A stretch of 64,000 nt of DNA from Variovorax sp037204085 (GTDB lineage: Bacteria; Pseudomonadota; Gammaproteobacteria; Burkholderiales; Burkholderiaceae_C), in contig NZ_JBBCBW010000003.1 in the NCBI RefSeq assembly GCF_037204085.1, forward strand, positions 248,001-312,000. The letters run 5' to 3'. Below, piece after piece: positions 50,623 to 59,206 of this stretch. The position numbers were made by a program, and so were the translations under genes. Position 1 is the first letter of the stretch. Each line of letters starts with the position of its first letter. Below the pieces are notes generated by a model that did no database searches, was not told the origin of the DNA, and saw nothing but the letters and a program-made list of their open reading frames with translations.

Positions 50623-51783
50623 ATGACCATCGGCGACCAGCAACTGCTCAAGCGAATGAACCGCAGCGCACTGCTGCGCCTGCTGCGCGCGCGGCCCGGC
50701 CTCTCACGTGCGCGGCTGGCCGCAGAAAGCGGCCTTACCAAATCGACCGTGAGCCTGCTGGTGCGCGAACTGCTCGACGAGGGCTGGCTCAGCGAAGCGG
50801 GTGCCACTGTTGCCGATGGCTTGGGGCGGCCCTCTACGCCGCTGCAGATCAACGTCGGCGTGCGCGCATTGATGGGCGTCGAGATCGCAGTCGAAACCGT
50901 GCGCCTCGTCTGCGTCTCGCTGCAGGGCGAGGTGCTTCATGCCGACACGCAGGCATTGGCCGACGGCACGCCCGCGGGCGTGTGCGCGCAGGTCGCGCGC
51001 ATGGCCGCGGCGGCGCATGCGCAGCTGAAAGGCCTCGGGCTGCGCCTGTCGAGCATCGGTGTCGGCGTGCCGGGTGCGGTGGACGACTGCACCGGTGTGG
51101 TCCGCTTTGCACCCAACCTCGGCTGGCGCAATGTGAGCTTGCTGCCTGCGCTCGAAAAAGCCTTTTCCGCGGCGGGCCTGCCGGGTGTGACCGTGCAACT
51201 GCAGAACGATGCCGATGCCGGCGCGCTCGGCGAGTATGAATTTTTTGGCAGCGAAGGCGGAGACCCGCTGATCTTCGTCAGCTGCGACGTTGGCGTGGGT
51301 GCCGGCGTGGTGCTGAACGACCGCCTCTTCACCGGTGCGCAAGGCATGGCCGGCGAGATCGGCCACACCATCCTGCAGATCGACGGGCCGTTGTGTTCGT
51401 GCGGCCGACATGGCTGCGCCGAGGCCTTCTTCGGCTCGCGTGCGCTGGAACGCGAAGGCCCCGGCATGGCGCATGCGGCCGCGGTGCTGGGCGTGCTGCT
51501 GCAGAACCTGTGGGTCACCTTCGATCCGCGCGCCATCGTGCTCGGCGGCAAATCGTGCACCAACCATCGCGCCCTGTTGCAAGCGGCCTTCGAGGTGGTC
51601 AGGCGACAGGCCGACGTGGTCGGCATGCCCGCGCCCGATTTGCGCTTGGCGCGTTACGGCGAGCTTGCAGCCGCTGTCGGCGCGGCCGCGTTGGCGCTGC
51701 ATGAATACCTGCGGCCGCTGCAGCCCGATGCGCGCACGCGCCGTGCCCGCGCCGCGCGCGAAGACCGAGTACCTTCGAACTAA
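50623..51783 (+). CDS. ROK-family transcriptional regulator (XylR-like)
   Basis: A 386-residue regulator. The N-terminal winged helix (RARPGLSRARLAAESGLTKSTVSLLVRELLDEGWL) is followed by a ROK kinase-like domain with GVPGAVDD, VSCDVGVGAGVV and the zinc motif GHTILQIDGPLCSCGRHGCAEAF. ROK regulators of this type sense the sugar directly and repress transport genes. It closes the xylF-xylH-ATPase set, 34 bp after the ATPase, and probably binds 47081-47107. Confidence 0.85.
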   Translation: MTIGDQQLLKRMNRSALLRLLRARPGLSRARLAAESGLTKSTVSLLVRELLDEGWLSEAGATVADGLGRPSTPLQINVGVRALMGVEIAVETVRLVCVSLQGEVLHADTQALADGTPAGVCAQVARMAAAAHAQLKGLGLRLSSIGVGVPGAVDDCTGVVRFAPNLGWRNVSLLPALEKAFSAAGLPGVTVQLQNDADAGALGEYEFFGSEGGDPLIFVSCDVGVGAGVVLNDRLFTGAQGMAGEIGHTILQIDGPLCSCGRHGCAEAFFGSRALEREGPGMAHAAAVLGVLLQNLWVTFDPRAIVLGGKSCTNHRALLQAAFEVVRRQADVVGMPAPDLRLARYGELAAAVGAAALALHEYLRPLQPDARTRRARAAREDRVPSN

Positions 51784-51923
51784 AAGACTCTCTTCAACGC
51801 GGCATCGCCACTGGCGTTGCACGGCCACATGCGCAAACCGCCTACGCACGTCGCCGTGGCCTTGGCCTAGGTTCTTCACTTCGCAGTCTCCAAGAACCCG
51901 GGAACAACAAGGAGCTTCATGCC

Positions 51924-54377
51924 ATGCCCGACGCCGCCGCGCGCCTACGTGCGCCATCTTCCGCGCTGCTGACTGTCACTGCCGTCGTCATCGGCCTTGC
52001 GGGCCTGGCGTTGGCTGCGGCGGGCGCATGGCTCGTCGTGCTCGGCGGCTCCTGGTACTACCTGGCCGCGGGGCTCGGGCTCATCCTTGCCGCGGTGCTG
52101 CTGCCGCGCGGCGGCGGCGCTGGCCTGTGGGTCTATGCGCTCGTGGTGGCATTCACGTTGGCGTGGGCCTTGTGGGAGGTGGGCTTCGATTGGTGGCCGC
52201 TGGCGGCGCGGGGCGATGTGTTCTTCGTGATCGGCGTGTTCCTGCTCACGCCGTGGGTGGCGCGCGCACTCGCGCGCCGCAATGCCGCCGGCGTGGCGCC
52301 CGCGCGCGGTTTTCTTGGCGTGGTGTTGCTGGCCTTTCTGCTCGCCGCGGTGGTCTCGTGGACGCGAGACCCCGCCACGCGTGTGGAAGGCACCATGCCC
52401 GCACCCACGGCACCTGTGGCCGCCGCCGCCACACCCGCCAGCCCACCGCCCCCCAAGCAGGACTGGACAGCCTACGGCGGCAACGGCATGGGCCAGCGCT
52501 ATTCGGCGCTCGACCAGATCACGCCGGCCAATGTCGGCCAGCTCCAGGAGGCGTGGCACTTTCGCACCGGCGACGTGCGCGGCCAGAGCGGCGACCCCGA
52601 GGAGACGACCTTCGAGGTCACGCCGCTGAAAATCGGCGAGCGGCTTTTTCTTTGCACGCCGCACCAGTCGGTGGTGGCGCTGAACGCGACCACCGGCGAG
52701 CAGCTGTGGCGCTACACGCCCGAAATCCGCCGCCCGCTGGCATTGCAGCACCTGACCTGCCGCGGCCTTTCGTATGACCCGGGCAGTGCCGTTCGGCCTG
52801 CGGCTGCTTCCACCGCCACCCCGGCACCCGCTGCACCAGCACCCGCCGGTGGCGATTGCGACGCCAAGCTCTTCATGCCCACCGCGGATGGCCGCATCCT
52901 CGCGCTCAACCCCGAGAGCGGCAAACCCTGCATGCGCTTCGGCGGCGGCACCGGGCAGATCGATCTCTGGAAGAACATGCCCAACGTGAAGCCGGGCTCG
53001 TACTACTCCACTTCTCCGGTGGTCGTGACGCGCTCGCTCATCATCGTCGGCGGCACCGTGCTCGACAACGTCTCGACCCAGGAGACCTCGGGCGTGATCC
53101 GCGCCTTCGACATCGACACCGGCGCGCTGGTGTGGAACTGGGACTCGGGGAACCCCGACGACACTGCGCCCATTGCGGCCGACCGCACGTACACCGCCAA
53201 TTCGCCGAACAGCTGGTCGATCTCCAGCGTCGACGAGGCGCTGGGCATGGTCTATGTGCCCACCGGCAACCAGCCGCCCGACCAGTGGGGCGGCAAGCGC
53301 ACCGAAGGGGCCGAGCGCTACTCGTCGTCGGTGGTGGCGCTCGACCTGGCCACCGGCCGCGTGCGCTGGAGCTTCCAGACTGTGCACCACGACTTGTGGG
53401 ACTACGACGTTCCCTCGCAGCCCAGCCTCATCGACTTGCGCGTAGGCAATGAAACAGTGCCCGCGCTGGTGCAGCCCACCAAGCAGGGCGAGCTGTTCGT
53501 GCTCGACCGCCGCGATGGCAAGCCCGTGGTGAACGTGCATGAGCGGCCCGCGCCGCAAGGCCCGGCCGAAGGCGACCACACATCGCTCACGCAGCCGGTG
53601 TCAGACCTGTCTTTCGATCCGCCCGCGCTCACGCCGGCCGATATGTGGGGCGGCACCGTGTTCGACCAGCTCGCATGCCGCATCGCTTTCCACCGGTTGC
53701 GCTACGAGGGCCGCTACACACCGCCCTCGACCGAAGGCTCGCTGATCTACCCGGGCAACTTCGGCGTCTTCAACTGGGGCGGCGTCGCGGTCGATCCGCA
53801 GCGGCAGATGGCGTTCACCACGCCGGCTTCGCTGGCCTTCGTGTCCAAGCTCATTCCGCGCAAGGACGACACCTCGCTCTACGTGCAGGGCAAGGACCGC
53901 CCCAACGACAGCCTGCCCGCGCTCAACGAGAACTTCGGCGCGCCGTTCGCGGTGCAGCTCAGCGCCTTCACATCGGTGCTGGGCCTGCCGTGCCAGGCGC
54001 CGCCCTGGGGCCACGTGGCGGGAGCCGACCTGCGCACCGGCAGGGTGGTGTGGAAGCACAAGAACGGCACCGTGCGCGACAGCTCGCCGTTGCCGCTGCC
54101 CTTTGCGATGGGCGTGCCCAGCCTCGGCGGGCCGATCATGACGGCCGGTGGCGTAGCCTTCTTGTCGGGCACGCTCGACTACTACCTGCGCGCCTATGAC
54201 GTCGCCAACGGCAAGGAGCTGTGGCGCAGCCGCCTGCCGGCCGGCGGGCAGGCCACGCCCATGACCTACACCGGCAGCGACGGACGCCAATACGTGGTGG
54301 TGGCCGCGGGCGGCCATGGTTCGCTCGGCACGCGCACGGGCGACCATGTGATCGCCTACGCATTGCCCAAGCGCTGA
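51924..54377 (+). CDS. gcd: Membrane-bound PQQ-dependent glucose/sugar dehydrogenase
   Basis: An 817-residue inner-membrane quinoprotein. Residues 1 to about 150 hold five membrane helices; the rest is an eight-bladed PQQ propeller facing the periplasm (DWTAYGGNGMGQRYSALDQITPANVGQLQEAW; repeated GEQLWRY-like blades; QPPDQWGGKRTEGAERYSSSVVALDLATGRVRWSFQTVHHDLWDYD). It oxidises aldoses to lactones and passes electrons to ubiquinone. An Ala/Pro loop (about 293-310) is an odd insertion. AAGGAG lies 9 bp before ATG 51924. Next to the xylose cluster, so aldose or xylose oxidation is conceivable. Confidence 0.88.
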   Translation: MPDAAARLRAPSSALLTVTAVVIGLAGLALAAAGAWLVVLGGSWYYLAAGLGLILAAVLLPRGGGAGLWVYALVVAFTLAWALWEVGFDWWPLAARGDVFFVIGVFLLTPWVARALARRNAAGVAPARGFLGVVLLAFLLAAVVSWTRDPATRVEGTMPAPTAPVAAAATPASPPPPKQDWTAYGGNGMGQRYSALDQITPANVGQLQEAWHFRTGDVRGQSGDPEETTFEVTPLKIGERLFLCTPHQSVVALNATTGEQLWRYTPEIRRPLALQHLTCRGLSYDPGSAVRPAAASTATPAPAAPAPAGGDCDAKLFMPTADGRILALNPESGKPCMRFGGGTGQIDLWKNMPNVKPGSYYSTSPVVVTRSLIIVGGTVLDNVSTQETSGVIRAFDIDTGALVWNWDSGNPDDTAPIAADRTYTANSPNSWSISSVDEALGMVYVPTGNQPPDQWGGKRTEGAERYSSSVVALDLATGRVRWSFQTVHHDLWDYDVPSQPSLIDLRVGNETVPALVQPTKQGELFVLDRRDGKPVVNVHERPAPQGPAEGDHTSLTQPVSDLSFDPPALTPADMWGGTVFDQLACRIAFHRLRYEGRYTPPSTEGSLIYPGNFGVFNWGGVAVDPQRQMAFTTPASLAFVSKLIPRKDDTSLYVQGKDRPNDSLPALNENFGAPFAVQLSAFTSVLGLPCQAPPWGHVAGADLRTGRVVWKHKNGTVRDSSPLPLPFAMGVPSLGGPIMTAGGVAFLSGTLDYYLRAYDVANGKELWRSRLPAGGQATPMTYTGSDGRQYVVVAAGGHGSLGTRTGDHVIAYALPKR

Positions 54378-54381
54378 GGGT

Positions 54382-55665
54382 TCAGCCCGCTGCGAGCGGC
54401 GCGCCCTGGCCGTCCTCTTCGCGCCAGCCGCGCAACCGGCGGTACAGCGTGCCGCGCGACACGCCCAGCTGGCGTGCCGCCTGCGACACGTTGCCGCCTT
54501 GCGCCGCCAGTGCTTCCTCGATCAGCTTGCGGCTGTGCTCGCGCAGGGTTTCACCGTGCGCTGCTTCCGCGTGCATGGGGTTCGGCATGGCCGGGGCCGC
54601 GCAACCTTCTGCCGCGGGCGCCTTCATCGCGGCTGCAGGTTCGATCGGCAACACCGGCGCGGCCTCGCCGGGCATTGCCACCGCGTGCCTGAAGTCCGCG
54701 CCGTCCGCAGCCTTCAGCCGCGCCTGCACCCATACGCCGAGGCCGCTCGCCAGGCGCATCGGCTGCGCGGCTTCGCGCCGGCCCAGCCTGAGCAGGCTCG
54801 CCAGATCGTGGCCCAGCATCGACTCCACGGCGCGCTCGCAGCTGTCTTCGGGCAGGCGGCCGATGAGCCGCGCGCCGGCGCCGTTCAGCCAGGCGATGGT
54901 GCCGTCGGGCGCCACGCCGGCCAGCGCTTCCATCGGCGTGCCGAGCAGGTTGGGGCTGGCCTGAAAGCGCAGGATCAGGTGGTCGCGCGACTGCGCCTGC
55001 AGCAAGCGGTTCTCGATGATCGTCGCGTACAGCGCCACCATCGACGCCGCGTCAAAACCGAAGCGCCGCGCTTCCATCGTGATGTCGAGCACGCCGGCAA
55101 GCTGGCCTGTCACGCCGCGAATGGGTGCCGCGGCGCATTGCATCTGCGACAGCACGTCGAAGTAATGCTCCGCCCCGTCGACCGTGCAGGCCTGCCCGGT
55201 GGTCGCCACGATGCCCGGCGCGGTGGTGCCGACGATGCGCTCGGAAATGTTCACGCCCACGCGCGCGGTCTTGCGCAGCACCGGCTGGTATGCGGCGGCC
55301 GGCTGCTGCGTGACATGCACCACCACGCCTTCGCCGTCGGTCAGGATCACGCGGCAATCGGTGCCCGCGAGCGCGCTTTCCATGCTCGCGAGCTCCTGCC
55401 GCGCCACTTCGAGCAGCTCGCGGTTGCGCGCCAGCGTGGCGTGCAGCCGGCTGGGCGTGACCGCGTCGAAGGGAACGATGCGCTGCCTGTCGCTGTGCGT
55501 GCGGGTGCAGCGCAGCCACGACTGGATCACCGCTTCGCCGACCAGGCCCGAGGGCCGCACGCCTTCCTCGAAGAACTGCTGCCGCGCGAGCGCCACGCGC
55601 TGCGCCGGCGTCGTTGAAAAGAGTTGGCGCGGCGCGTTGGCCTTGCCCAGCCTTTCGAAAGCCAT
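54382..55665 (-). CDS. AcoR-like GAF/PAS/Fis-HTH regulator without AAA+ domain
   Basis: A 427-residue regulator. The N-terminus (about 20-190) matches the AcoR sensor region with a GAF fold (SWLRCTRTHSDRQRIVPFDAVTPSRL; NISERIVGTTAPGIVATTGQACTVDGAEHYFD). A PAS-like part covers about 225-330 (LAGVAPDGTIAWLNGAGARLIGR). The C-terminus has a Fis-type HTH (GGNVSQAARQLGVSRGTLYRRL). The sigma-54-contacting AAA+ domain with GAFTGA is absent, so it cannot drive sigma-54 promoters directly. Divergent from the quinohemoprotein gene, which it probably regulates. Confidence 0.78.
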   Translation of the reverse strand: MAFERLGKANAPRQLFSTTPAQRVALARQQFFEEGVRPSGLVGEAVIQSWLRCTRTHSDRQRIVPFDAVTPSRLHATLARNRELLEVARQELASMESALAGTDCRVILTDGEGVVVHVTQQPAAAYQPVLRKTARVGVNISERIVGTTAPGIVATTGQACTVDGAEHYFDVLSQMQCAAAPIRGVTGQLAGVLDITMEARRFGFDAASMVALYATIIENRLLQAQSRDHLILRFQASPNLLGTPMEALAGVAPDGTIAWLNGAGARLIGRLPEDSCERAVESMLGHDLASLLRLGRREAAQPMRLASGLGVWVQARLKAADGADFRHAVAMPGEAAPVLPIEPAAAMKAPAAEGCAAPAMPNPMHAEAAHGETLREHSRKLIEEALAAQGGNVSQAARQLGVSRGTLYRRLRGWREEDGQGAPLAAG

Positions 55666-55732
55666 GCTGTTCGCTGCTCCTCGAAGTGGGAAAATCGAAG
55701 GGGACGAAAGGGAATTGCTGACCCTGCGAATG

Positions 55733-55749
55733 TGTTCCGCAATGGAACA
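55733..55749. promoter_or_regulatory. Palindrome TGTTCC-N5-GGAACA in the divergent gap
   Basis: A perfect 6-bp-arm dyad in the 160-bp region between the AcoR-like regulator and the quinohemoprotein dehydrogenase. The two-fold symmetry fits a Fis-type HTH dimer. I found no GG-N10-GC sigma-54 element between it and the start codon. Confidence 0.5.
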
Positions 55750-55825
55750 GCGCCGGACTGGGGAAATCCCGAGGGTGAACGCGAGGACGGCAAAAACGAT
55801 CCTTGCGGCACAAAGGAGACTCACG

Positions 55826-57946
55826 ATGAAAAAGATCCACTCCGGCCTGCTTGTGCTTGCCGGTGCATTGCTGAGCCTGTGCGCGCCGATGGCCACGGCC
55901 CAGGGTTCCGCCAGCGTGCAAGACCGTGCGGGAGCCGCCGTCAAGAAGGTGAACGGCGATTTCATTCGCGCCAACGCAGCCCAGAAGAAGACACCCGACT
56001 GGCCAAGCTACGGCCTCGACTACGCCGAGACGCGCTTCAGCAAGCTCGACCAGGTGAACGCCGGCAACGTGAAGCAGTTGGGCCTGGTGTGGTCGTACAA
56101 CCTGGAGTCCACGCGCGGCGTGGAGGCCACGCCGCTGGTGGTGGACGGCATCATGTACGTCACGGCCTCGTGGAGCGTGGTGCACGCCGTCGACACGCGC
56201 ACCGGGCAGAGGCTCTGGACCTTCGATCCGCAGGTCGACAAGTCCAAGGGCTTCAGGGGCTGCTGCGATGTGGTGAACCGCGGCGTGGCGCTGTACGAGG
56301 GCAAGGTCTACGTCGGCGCGTACGACGGGCGCCTCATCGCGCTCGACGCGGCCACGGGCCAGAAGGTCTGGGAGAAGAACACCATCGAGGGGCAGAAGGG
56401 CTCCTACACCATCACCGGCGCGCCGCGCGTCTTCAAGGGCAAGGTCATCATCGGCAACGGCGGCGCCGAGTACGGCGTGCGCGGCTACGTTACGGCCTAC
56501 GACGCCGCCACCGGCGAGCAGAAGTGGCGCTGGTTCACCGTGCCGGGCGATCCGTCCAAGCCCTTCGAGGACGAGTCGATGGCGCGCGCGGCCAAGACCT
56601 GGGACCCCAGCGGCAAGTACTGGGAGGCCGGCGGCGGCGGCACCGCGTGGGACACCTTTGCCTTCGATCCCGAGCTCAACCTGATGTACGTGGGCACCGG
56701 CAACGGCTCGCCGTGGGCGCGCAGCAAGCGCAGCCCCGGCGGCGGAGACAACCTCTACCTCGGCTCGGTGGTGGCCCTCAACCCCGACACCGGCAAGTAC
56801 GTGTGGCACTACCAGGAAACGCCCGGCGACAACTGGGATTACACCTCGACCCAGCCCATGATCCTGGCCAACATCCAGATCGGCGGCAAGCCGCGAAAGG
56901 TAGTCCTGCATGCGCCGAAGAACGGCTTCTTCTTTGTCATCGACCGCACCAACGGCAAGTTCATCTCGGCCAGGAATTTTGTCGAGGTGAACTGGGCCAC
57001 GGGCTACGACACCAACGGACGGCCCATCGAGATTGCCGCCGCACGCCAGAACGAAAAGCCCGGCGACAGCATTCCGGGGCCCTTCGGCGCGCACAACTGG
57101 CACCCGATGTCGTTCAACCCGCAGACCGGCCTGGCCTATGTGCCCGCGCAGCACGTGCCGCTCAACCTGATGGACGACAAGGACTGGAAGTTCGACCAGA
57201 ACGTGCCTGGCCGCCCGCATGGCGCCATGGGCTGGAACACCGCCATGTTCGCCAACGCCGAGCCGCCCAAGAGCAAGCCCTTCGGCCGGCTGGTGGCGTG
57301 GGACCCGGTGGCGCAAAAGGAAGCCTGGGGCGTCGACTACGCCTCGCCGTGGAACGGCGGCACGCTCACCACCGCGGGCAACCTGGTGTTCCAGGGCACG
57401 GCGGACGGGCGCCTTCTGGCCTACAACGCCAAGACCGGCGAGAAGCTGTGGGAAACCCCCACGGGCACCGGCGTGGTCGCGGCACCCTCGACCTACATGG
57501 TCGACGGGAAGCAGTACGTGTCGGTTGCGGTGGGCTGGGGCGGCGTCTACGGGCTTGCGCAGCGCGCCACCGAAAGGCAGGGCCCGGGCACCGTGTACAC
57601 CTTTGCCGTCGGCGGCACCGCCAAGATGCCGGACTTCGTGCAGTACCGCATGAGCAAGCTGGTCGAAGGCGTGAAGTACGACCCCGCCAAGGTGCAGGCC
57701 GGCACCATGCTCTACGTGAGCAACTGCGTGTTCTGCCACGGCGTGCCGGGTGTGGACCGCGGCGGCAACATTCCGAACCTGGGCTACATGGACGCGGCGT
57801 ACATCGAGAATCTCGACAAGTTCGTGCTCAAGGGCCCGGCCATGGCGCGCGGCATGCCCGACTTCACGGGCAAGCTCTCGGGCGACGACATCGAAAGCAT
57901 CAAGGCCTTCATCCAGGGCACCGCGGACGCGATCCGGCCCAAGTAG
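55826..57946 (+). CDS. Quinohemoprotein (PQQ and heme c) alcohol dehydrogenase
   Basis: A 706-residue periplasmic enzyme of the methanol/ethanol dehydrogenase family. The signal peptide ends near ATAQG (residue 26). The propeller begins DWPSYGLDYAETRFSKLDQVN. A vicinal disulfide pair GCCD at 146-147 is the family hallmark that supports PQQ electron transfer. The C-terminal domain has heme c motif CVFCHG at 634-638 with downstream Met (ARGMPDF). It oxidises alcohols or aldehydes and passes electrons onward through its heme. AAGGAG precedes ATG 55826. Adjacent regulator is AcoR-like. Confidence 0.9.
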   Translation: MKKIHSGLLVLAGALLSLCAPMATAQGSASVQDRAGAAVKKVNGDFIRANAAQKKTPDWPSYGLDYAETRFSKLDQVNAGNVKQLGLVWSYNLESTRGVEATPLVVDGIMYVTASWSVVHAVDTRTGQRLWTFDPQVDKSKGFRGCCDVVNRGVALYEGKVYVGAYDGRLIALDAATGQKVWEKNTIEGQKGSYTITGAPRVFKGKVIIGNGGAEYGVRGYVTAYDAATGEQKWRWFTVPGDPSKPFEDESMARAAKTWDPSGKYWEAGGGGTAWDTFAFDPELNLMYVGTGNGSPWARSKRSPGGGDNLYLGSVVALNPDTGKYVWHYQETPGDNWDYTSTQPMILANIQIGGKPRKVVLHAPKNGFFFVIDRTNGKFISARNFVEVNWATGYDTNGRPIEIAAARQNEKPGDSIPGPFGAHNWHPMSFNPQTGLAYVPAQHVPLNLMDDKDWKFDQNVPGRPHGAMGWNTAMFANAEPPKSKPFGRLVAWDPVAQKEAWGVDYASPWNGGTLTTAGNLVFQGTADGRLLAYNAKTGEKLWETPTGTGVVAAPSTYMVDGKQYVSVAVGWGGVYGLAQRATERQGPGTVYTFAVGGTAKMPDFVQYRMSKLVEGVKYDPAKVQAGTMLYVSNCVFCHGVPGVDRGGNIPNLGYMDAAYIENLDKFVLKGPAMARGMPDFTGKLSGDDIESIKAFIQGTADAIRPK

Positions 57947-57965
57947 AGCAAGGAGGCGCGGCATG

Positions 57966-58001
57966 AAAAAAGCCGCCGGACCTGAGGTCCGGCGGCTTTT
58001 T
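57966..58001. terminator. Bidirectional terminator
   Basis: A 12-bp stem AGCCGCCGGACC/GGTCCGGCGGCT with a 3-nt loop is flanked by A6 and T5. It serves the quinohemoprotein gene and the convergent Bug gene. Confidence 0.9.
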
Positions 58002-58025
58002 ACTTATCCGAAGATTCGAAAACGA

Positions 58026-59003
58026 TCAGTCGGCGTACACGCCTGCGGCCTTGATGATCGGGCCCCACTTGGCGATTTCAGCCGAGACGAACTTCTTGTG
58101 CTCGGCCGGCTCCACGCGCTTGTCGGTGGTGATCACCGCGCCGAGGCCTTCCTGGCGCTTGATGAAACCCGGGTCCTTCATGGCGGCCTTGATGGCTTCG
58201 TTGAGCTTCTTCAGCACCGGCGCCGGCGTACCCTTGGGCGCGTACACGCCGTGCCAGATGGTGACTTCGAAGTCCTTCAGGCCCGATTCGGAGAGCGTGG
58301 GCAGGTCTTTCAGCACCGCCGGCGTGGTCAGGCGCTTGGACGTGGTCACGGCATAGGCCTTGACCTTCTTGGCTTCGATCTGCGACGTGGTGTTGGTGGT
58401 CTGGTCGCACAACAGGTCGATCTGGCCGCCCAGCAGGTCGGCAATGGCCGGTGCCGTGCCCTTGTAGGGAACCGGCGTCATTTCGGTCTTGAGCGCGCTC
58501 TGGAACAGCAGGCCGCACAGGTGCGAGGCTGCGCCCAGGCCGGCGTTGCCGAGGTTGATCTTGCCCTTGTTGGCCTCGATCCAGCCCGTCAGTTCCTTGT
58601 AGTTGTTGGCCGGCAGGCCGGGCTTGCCGATGAGCGTCATCGGCACTTCATTGACCATGCCAAGGTATTCGAAGTCGTTCTCGACGTTGAACGGCAGCTT
58701 GCGGTACAGCGCCGGCATGGTCGACATGGCAATGTGGTTCAACAGCAGGGTGTGGCCGTCCGGTGCGGCGCGGGCCACCTTGGCGGTGCCGATGGAGCTG
58801 CCGGCGCCGGCGGTGTTGTCCACCACGATGGTCGCGCCGAGGGTCTTCTGCAGCGATTCGGCCAAGTCGCGGGCCACCCGGTCGGTCGGGCCGCCGGCCG
58901 TGAACGGCACCACGATGGTGACGGTCTTGCCTGCGGGGAAATCCTGGGCGTGGACGCCGACGGCGGCAGCGGCAAGCGCCGTGAGTGCAAGCAGTTTCTT
59001 CAT
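58026..59003 (-). CDS. Bug-family tripartite tricarboxylate transporter binding protein
   Basis: A 325-residue periplasmic binding protein; signal peptide ends GVHAQD. Features: KTVTIVVPFTAGGPTDRVARDLA, VDNTAGAGSSIG and GHTLLLNHIAMS. ATG 59003 is preceded by GGAGACACC. A longer frame to 59207 lacks a leader. No membrane partners adjacent; ligand unknown. It is a distant paralog of the Bug protein at 39551-40567. Confidence 0.87.
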   Translation of the reverse strand: MKKLLALTALAAAAVGVHAQDFPAGKTVTIVVPFTAGGPTDRVARDLAESLQKTLGATIVVDNTAGAGSSIGTAKVARAAPDGHTLLLNHIAMSTMPALYRKLPFNVENDFEYLGMVNEVPMTLIGKPGLPANNYKELTGWIEANKGKINLGNAGLGAASHLCGLLFQSALKTEMTPVPYKGTAPAIADLLGGQIDLLCDQTTNTTSQIEAKKVKAYAVTTSKRLTTPAVLKDLPTLSESGLKDFEVTIWHGVYAPKGTPAPVLKKLNEAIKAAMKDPGFIKRQEGLGAVITTDKRVEPAEHKKFVSAEIAKWGPIIKAAGVYAD

Positions 59004-59206
59004 GGTGTCTCCGGAGACGGTGAAATTGAAAATGGCCGCGATCATAAGGGCTGACCGCGACCTGACCTCTAGCGAATAGCCCTTAGGGCGGGCCCGAAAT
59101 ATGCCCTTTCCTGGGGCATGATGCGCGCTCGCAACTCGCGCCTGAGGGGGCGCGAAAAATAACCACAACACTGCAGGCCCCAAGGCCGCATCGAGGAGGA
59201 ATTTCA

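Noticed and set aside
55750..55825. A sigma-54 promoter for the quinohemoprotein gene
   Set aside because: The AcoR-like neighbour suggested one, but no GG-N10-GC pair with suitable flanks was found and the regulator lacks the AAA+ domain.
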